Assembly: GCA_002224055.1 (NCBI GenBank)
Contig: AZLU01000186.1
Span: forward strand, 1 to 54,337
Length of the DNA stretch: 54,337 bases
Direction of reading: 5' to 3'
Source of the DNA: Pezizomycotina sp. ARF18
Taxonomy: Eukaryota; Ascomycota
Both the position numbers and the translations under genes were made by a program. Every line of letters begins with the position of its first letter. Within the stretch, counting starts at the first letter, position 1. Below the pieces are notes generated by a model, which ran no database searches, was not told where the DNA came from, and saw only the letters and a list, made by a program, of their open reading frames with translations. This document shows positions 49,076 to 54,337 of this stretch, piece by piece.

Positions 49076-50106
49076 ATGGCCTATCCATTTCAAAAACCTG
49101 TCGTCGCTGTTTGCGGCAGCGGCGCCCTTGCACGATACATCATCGATGCCATTCTTCGCACTGAACGATGGGATGTCATTGTCCTATCGAGATGTGTACG
49201 TTTTCCTCCCTTACACATTGTTTCCAGTTCGTCTCTTCGACTTCCAACTGAAACTAACAGCTCCCTCCTTGGACAGCCCCGCAAAATCTTCCATGCCCTG
49301 CTATCGCCGTAGATTACTCCAACCTACGATCACTCAATAAGGCTCTACGCGGCGTACACACCGTAATATCGACAATCCAGACGATACCGCACAGCTTTAT
49401 CTCATCGAAGCTTGTATTCAATCCGGTGTCGTTAGATTCGCCCCGTCAGAATTCGAGGGTAGCCCTGCCCGGAGGCCGCTTTTCTCTGCTAGTGGCTACA
49501 ACAAAATCAACGTTCTAAGAGACTCGACGAGGTCAGGGACCACTTACAGTCGACATCATTCGTCTGTGGAATGTTCTATGAGTACTTTGTTCCCGGAGGA
49601 TGGCGCGCCTGCGGTGGGGCGGGTGGGACACGGGTTCCTTCCTTGTCGATCTGAAGCGAAAGACTGCAACAATTCCGAGTAGCTACCACGATAGCGGACT
49701 GAACACAGCTGTCTGCATGACCTCAGCTGAAGATGTTGGAATATTCGTCAGCAAAGCGTTGGAACTGGAGTGGTGGCCCGCAGAGCTAAGAATGTGGGGT
49801 GAGAGGTTGAGACTTGGAGATATAATTAAAATCGCGGAGCATGTTCGGAATCGCAGGTTCAGGTCAAGCTTCTTTCCGAAGATGCCCTTGAAGACCGCAT
49901 GGAAGATGCTATCTGTAATGGCGATTTTAATGGACAGCAGCGTGTACAAGCAATGCAAGCAATTGCGCAAGAGGAATCTTGCTTTGGAATCCAACCTGGC
50001 CAACACGATTATATCCGGAGTAATCTGAACACGATTCCCTGAAGTTCGACCTGAATCTCTAGAGAGCTTCCTCAAGCGATTCTGGAAACCAAGCACGAGT
50101 CAATAA
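49076..50106 (+). CDS. NmrA-like/isoflavone-reductase-like NAD(P)-binding protein
   Basis: An atypical short-chain dehydrogenase of the NmrA/PCBER group; substrate unknown. ATG 49076 gives MAYPFQKPVVAVCGSGALAR, a Rossmann beta-alpha turn with G-x-G-x-x-x-R in place of the classic GxxGxxG. Intron 49196-49276 (donor GTACGT) follows VIVLSR. Exon 2 has AVDYSNLRSLNKALRGVHTV then ISTIQ, and SGVVRFAPSEFEG, the usual RFxPSEFG-type motif. FVCGMFYEYFVPGG lies in a shifted frame, then TIPSSYHDSGLNTAVCMTSA and EDVGIFVSKALEL, and in the third frame VKLLSEDALEDRMEDAI and CFGIQPGQHDYIRSNLNTI. A final shift gives EVRPESLESFLKRFWKPSTS and TAA at 50104-50106. The length is about 316 codons, normal for the family. 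Such proteins act as redox sensors or in secondary metabolism. No biosynthetic cluster surrounds it. Confidence 0.88.
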
Positions 50107-51324
50107 AACGTATTTACATGGCTCACCGACCGCCATCCCAAAGCAGACAGAAATTCACCTTATTTTTCTTTCTATGGATATATCTCTCCATACATTTCTT
50201 GGCTACAACTGGATTTGCTTTTATTGTCGCTCCTATTTCGCTTTGTAGTTTTCGCGTCTTGTTTTGGTTTCTTTTATTTTATTCTTCTTCAATATGCTTT
50301 ATAATTTCTATTATACCTTGCGGGTATTGCTCGTGCACTTTTTTTTTTTCTTTTTTTTTTTTTTTTTCTTTTCTAATCTCTTTCGAATCGTGTATATAGA
50401 AATCGGGCGTTCTGGAGGACTGCATTTTTAGCACGTTTCGTTTGACATTTCTATTTTCTCTTTTTCGGTGTACTGGCTTTTGTTTTTTGATAAATTCTGC
50501 ATTGATCTTCTAAACATACACCTCACCTCATCTTTGGCTCTTTTTTGCATTATATTTCTTCTTTAACATTTGCCATTTTTCCTTCTTGTAATAGTGTTGC
50601 TTATAGAGCATGCACTTATCTATTCTTGTGTTCTCCATTACTTCATGGTTCATCTCCACATACGTGACGGAAATATTACGGTTTTGTGTCATTTTCTAGA
50701 CCATCTAGACTATCTCTTCTCTATGATCTTGGTTTTCACAAATTCTGCGTACTCTCATCTCTTGGAACTATAAACGATTACACTGTTGGTCGCTCATACA
50801 TAGGCTTTGGGTAGATATAGTACTGGATAGACATACACACACTCCCCTTACTTCACGCTCTAATATAATACAACTATATGAAGCGCTATAGTGATTAGAG
50901 AATTTTCACGTCTTATATATGAAATTTCCGGAGCCGATTTACTTAATTACAAATAAAAGTTATCTGATATAGATGAAGATAGCAAATAAAGATGGACCGT
51001 AAGACTATATATACCAGTGAATCCATCAAGTGAGTTTTATATAACACGTATCTAGCCATTAGCACGCCCAATTTTCGGTATTCTTCTCGGCCCGAGATTC
51101 ACCCCTTCGGCAGTTGCAACGATTCAACCAAATTCAACCACCCAAAAACATATAATTCGTGAGGAAAAAATCAGCAAGAACCTGTAAAAAAAAACGGTAT
51201 AACCTCATCGACGAGATTTACACATCCCAAGGAATTTCAGCAACCCCCGGATCCTCAGCTTTTTATCTTCCAATTTCCCGTAATAGTATATCCACTTTCC
51301 AATCGTAACTAAAAAAAAAAAAGA
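50107..51324. other. Intergenic, T-rich
   Basis: The 3' flank of the NmrA-like gene is strongly T-rich, with interrupted T tracts at about 50340-50367. Short hydrophobic open frames (50118-50399, 50570-50773) are what T-rich DNA gives in any frame. The PEX4 promoter should lie in the last few hundred bases. Confidence 0.55.
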
Positions 51325-51947
51325 ATGGCCTCCGCCTCAGGTTCTCTGGCGAACACACGCGCCGTCTGCTTCGTGAGCTGAACGCCTACCGCTCCGACCC
51401 AAACCCTTGCCTAACGTACCTATACCCACCCGACGAGTCCAACCTCCTCAAATGGCGCGCTGGCCTCCGGGGTACTCCGCAGTCCCCTTACGAAGGCGCC
51501 GTCTGGACGGTCGACATAACGGTACGGAGAATTACCCCTTGGCTCGCCTGTTATTTACGTTCGTGACGAAATTTGCCATCCGAACGTTCACTTTAAAGTA
51601 AACATCCTTTCCCATTGAGGAAAAATAGCAACCGGAGCTAACCATTCACCCCAATCTATAAAATAAAAGACCGGCGAAGTATGTCTCGACCTCCTGAAGA
51701 CCGCTTGGTCGGCAGCCTACACGCTGTCTACGACGATGACCGCCGTGCAGACCTCCTGACAACGCCCGAGCCCGATTCTCCTTTGAACGTGGACGCGGCG
51801 GGCCTGATACGGTCGAACGACCACGTCGGCTACGATAGTCTGGTGAGGTATTACGTGTGGAGGTACGCGATACCCGAGGTGATCCGAGGTCGTATGGTCC
51901 CAATGGTGGACCGGCTGCAGAGAAAGTGCCGTGGCTTCCGGGGATGA
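51325..51947 (+). CDS. PEX4: Peroxisomal ubiquitin-conjugating enzyme Pex4
   Basis: Pex4 is the E2 that, docked on Pex22, mono-ubiquitinates the import receptor Pex5 for recycling from the peroxisome. ATG 51325 gives MASASGSLANTR; after a shift RRLLRELNAYRSDPNPCL, then LYPPDESNLLKWRAGLRGTP and SPYEGAVWTVDI. The HPN motif lies in CHPNVHFK (HPN codons 51577-51585), followed by intron 51598-51669 with a GCTAAC branch site. Exon 2 starts TGEVCLDLLKTAWSAAYTLS with the catalytic Cys codon at 51682-51684, then MTAVQTLLTTPEPDSPLNVD and VGYDSLVRYYVWRYA, with a stop at 51945-51947. The length is about 183 codons. The PEPDSPLNVD segment and spacing distinguish Pex4 from Ubc4/5-type E2s. The last 25 or so residues are unlike the family and may be affected by another indel. 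Confidence 0.88.
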
Positions 51948-52887
51948 GAGGAGGAGGAAGTGATTATAAGCCACAGATTGAGCTTTTATTTTTATTTTTA
52001 TTTTATTTTATTTATTTTTATTTTGGCTAAGGTGTTTATGGAGGTTATTAGACTTGACGTTAGGGCATTTATTTCAGTTTTCGCTGGAGAATATTAGTCT
52101 GGTTATGCTAGCAGGCCTTTCTTTTCCATGCTTAAATGGTTCGTTTTTAGCAGTTGTCTTTTTCTTGAAGCGTTTGATTACTGTACAATATACACACTAT
52201 GCTTTGTACTTGCAGCTATTTTATAGCGATTTCGTCTACATTCAATACAGCATTTATAACGTACGGCTATCCCGCGCTATGCTAATATTTCGCGTAGTGT
52301 TTGATGTTTATGATTTTATGATTGAGTGAAAGAAATCAATATCGTCATAAAAAAAAAGGAAAAAAAGAAAATCATATACAGGAAAAATACAGCGCGAAAT
52401 ACGCGAGCGGCGACCAAGAACCCTGAAAAGCCTTTTCGTGTGCGAGATGCTTAGCTGAGTTGAGTTCTCGTTTGGATTTTTCGCTAGTCTATAAAATAAG
52501 TAAAAGATGAGTTCAAAAGCCAAAAACACATAAATAGATAAACGTGTATATAAGATAGCATATTTCTCTAGATTCAAAGCACTGCTGCTTCTATTGAGAA
52601 GCCGTACAACCAAAGAAGACCGTGTAGAGCAGACAAAGAAGAACAAAAAGGAAAAGATAATGATAAGAATAAGTCAGGACAATGCTTGGCAGGAATAGGA
52701 GTACAATAGGGTGGTCAACAGACATTAGTAGGCTGGAAATGTCGGATAGAGATGTTTATTATCATCCAGCGGATCTCAAAAGGCTGACGTGAATGAGTAG
52801 AGAATAAACCCCCCCAAAAAAAAAATGATTTAAATATAGGATAGAAATGAATAATGGAAATATATTATGCACGACAATCCGACAATC
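51948..52887. other. Convergent intergenic region PEX4/COX24
   Basis: A T-rich TTTTTA-unit block follows PEX4 (about 51987-52025). The rest is AT-rich with short runs only. No gene is supported; a 112-codon minus-strand frame at 52308-52646 is Phe/Tyr/Ser-rich and lacks features. Confidence 0.55.
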
Positions 52888-54316
52888 TCATAGCCTGTTG
52901 ATTTCCTTTGCTCGGTTCTTAGTCTCTTCCTCAGCTTCTTTAGCTTATGCTTCTTCATCTTTAACTTTCCTCCTCCTCTTCGTGCTTAGGCATGCATGAT
53001 CTCGTGGCGCAGCAGGTTCCTTCGTTCCAGATAGGCTAGCCGTCTACCCTTCATCCTCTGCAGGAACCGTTGGCTGAACCATCGGGAACGACCGGCGTAA
53101 GATGGATAGACCCGTGGTAACGTCGACTGGACGAGCGTGATGTAGCGTTTTGGACACGGTTGCTAGCCTCTCCTGCTTCTACTGTCTCAGACGGAGAAAG
53201 CTGTGCATCTGCTCGACGTTATCGAGCACAATTTGTAGCGTCTTCATGGTCTGCGACTGCAGGGGGCCAACGGCCGACGACACGATGATCCATCCGCAGG
53301 AAAATTCGTCCTGCGGTTTTTGTTCGTCCAGCTGTTGCCCGGCGGTCGCTTTTGCATTTTGTCGCACAGGGACTGGTGGCGGTTGGAACGGCACCAGTAG
53401 GTCTCGGTGACGAAGAGGTCATTGGGATCTGTATCGATGCCGAGTCGTGGCTGCCGCCGTCCTCTTCAATCACTTCCACCTGCTCACCGGCGGAGACACC
53501 TGTCGACGATGTTGACGCAACCCTGGATGCCGCGTGCTCGGGGTAAGGTGGGCCTCAGTTTCTCCTCGATATCAAACACAGCCGGCGCTGTGACTTTTGA
53601 GTATCTTTGAATCTTGTATTGCTTAGTGGCATCGGCTTCTTCGAAGATCTTCGAGAATTGGCGCTGTCGTAAAGGGCCGGGACGGGATAGGTTACCGACA
53701 CTGGTCTATGGAGGGCAAAGAATGCCGACAGTGCAACGTCTGTGAAAGGTTAGGCGAAGAAGGGCGTTAGTAAGTTAGTCTGAATTGACAACAACAGTGT
53801 TTATCGCGATACAATTAACACGCTCTAAAATAACTGATAGCGCCAACTTCGGCCCTCTGTTTGATGTCTTGGAAAGGAAAAAAAAAAAAAAGAAAGAAAA
53901 AGGGAAGAGATATATATATAGATTCCAACCTTTTGTCGTCAAATAAGTCGTATTAGGGACTGACGGTAGTGCGTTGAGTAGCGACCGCTTCAGTCTTGTC
54001 GACTTTCCACCGCCCTCTACATCCTCTACGTCCGATGACCGGCCTTCGAGCCTGCTTTGGAGCTTTTTTCCTGTGGTGCCCGTCACGGTTGCGGTCGCAC
54101 CGTCCTCTTGGCTTCCAACCTTGCTCCTTTTTTTTCCGAAGTGGCTGGATCGTGCCGAGGACGCTGCAGTGCCGTTGCTGTTATTAGAGTTCTTAGGGAG
54201 GAAGATGATGAGCCGTAGCGAGCTGGTGGGAGGCAACCAAGGGCGCAAGTAGTCGCCGGGGTTGGCCACCAAGGCCAACGTGGAGGAAGCAACCGGATAT
54301 GACCTTAGCAGGCCAT
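52888..54316 (-). CDS. COX24: Mitoribosomal small-subunit protein mS38/Cox24 (AURKAIP1 family)
   Basis: mS38 is the extremely basic mitoribosomal protein formerly called Cox24/Qri5. The C-terminal hallmark is clear: FLQRMKGRRLAYLERRNLLR then HEIMHA, a shift, STKRRRK, another shift, and KMKKHKLKKLRKR (about 52924-52961), closing at TGA 52888 after a last shift. Upstream, SLLNALPSVPNTTYLTTK in exon 1 joins DVALSAFFALHRPVSVTY in exon 2 over intron 53740-53929 (GTTGGA donor, T-rich on the coding strand), the conserved block of fungal members. The acidic, disordered centre is broken by shifts. The proposed ATG at 54316 meets a stop three codons on unless a base is wrong; the sequence then has a presequence-like RLLPPRWPWW and ARYGSSSSS. 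The total is about 413 codons. The start lies only 22 bp from the window edge, so a more distal exon cannot be excluded. Confidence 0.8.
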
Positions 54317-54337
54317 CGTTGAGTGAGAGGGAAGGGA

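Noticed and set aside
50118-50399. 93-codon membrane-like protein after the NmrA-like gene
   Set aside because: T-rich 3' flank read in frame, ending in T tracts; no homology or exon signal.

Overview
The window is nuclear DNA of a filamentous ascomycete (Pezizomycotina). The evidence is many short GT..AG introns (about 60-210 nt, several with CTAAC-type branch sites), and orthologues of typical fungal housekeeping proteins: INCENP, the Hsp90 co-chaperone Cns1/TTC4, the tri-snRNP protein Snu23, a PPIL3-type cyclophilin, trimethyllysine dioxygenase, a Pch1/cyclin-K cyclin, phosphoglucomutase, Pex4 and the mitoribosome protein mS38/Cox24. The class cannot be fixed from the sequence. The AT-rich, homopolymer-laden intergenic DNA and the single-motif aspartic-protease-like protein would suit an early-diverging lineage such as Pezizomycetes, but that is only a guess.

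Layout. 1-7.3 kb: AT-rich, no recognisable gene. 7.3-11.7 kb: two minus-strand genes (a small NTF2/SnoaL-like protein and an aspartic-protease-like protein) around a 430-bp cluster of nested inverted repeats. 11.7-16.8 kb: no recognisable gene. 16.8-38.6 kb: the gene-dense block, in order TBC Rab-GAP(+), INCENP(+), CNS1(-), SNU23(+), cyclophilin(-), TMLH(+), cyclin(+), PGM(-). CNS1/SNU23 and cyclophilin/TMLH are head-to-head pairs; INCENP/CNS1, SNU23/cyclophilin and cyclin/PGM converge. 40.2-40.9 kb: an Ala-rich helical, low-complexity protein. 40.9-49.1 kb: an 8-kb gene desert with perfect palindromes, a compact multi-hairpin element (44.36-44.52 kb) and a possible coding remnant. 49.1-54.3 kb: NmrA-like reductase(+), PEX4(+), COX24/mS38(-). 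No rRNA, tRNA, CRISPR or recognisable transposon was seen.

Almost every conserved gene is split by 1-base indels between frames although protein similarity continues on both sides. Because single-copy essential genes are all affected, the likeliest cause is uncorrected long-read assembly error, so gene spans below run from start codon to stop codon across these shifts. The genes do not form one pathway. They are a syntenic set of chromosome segregation, protein folding, splicing, carnitine, transcription, sugar-phosphate and peroxisome functions. The best candidates for something undescribed are the multi-hairpin element in the desert, the nested inverted-repeat cluster at 8.84-9.27 kb, and the coiled-coil plus single-lobe aspartic-protease-like protein.
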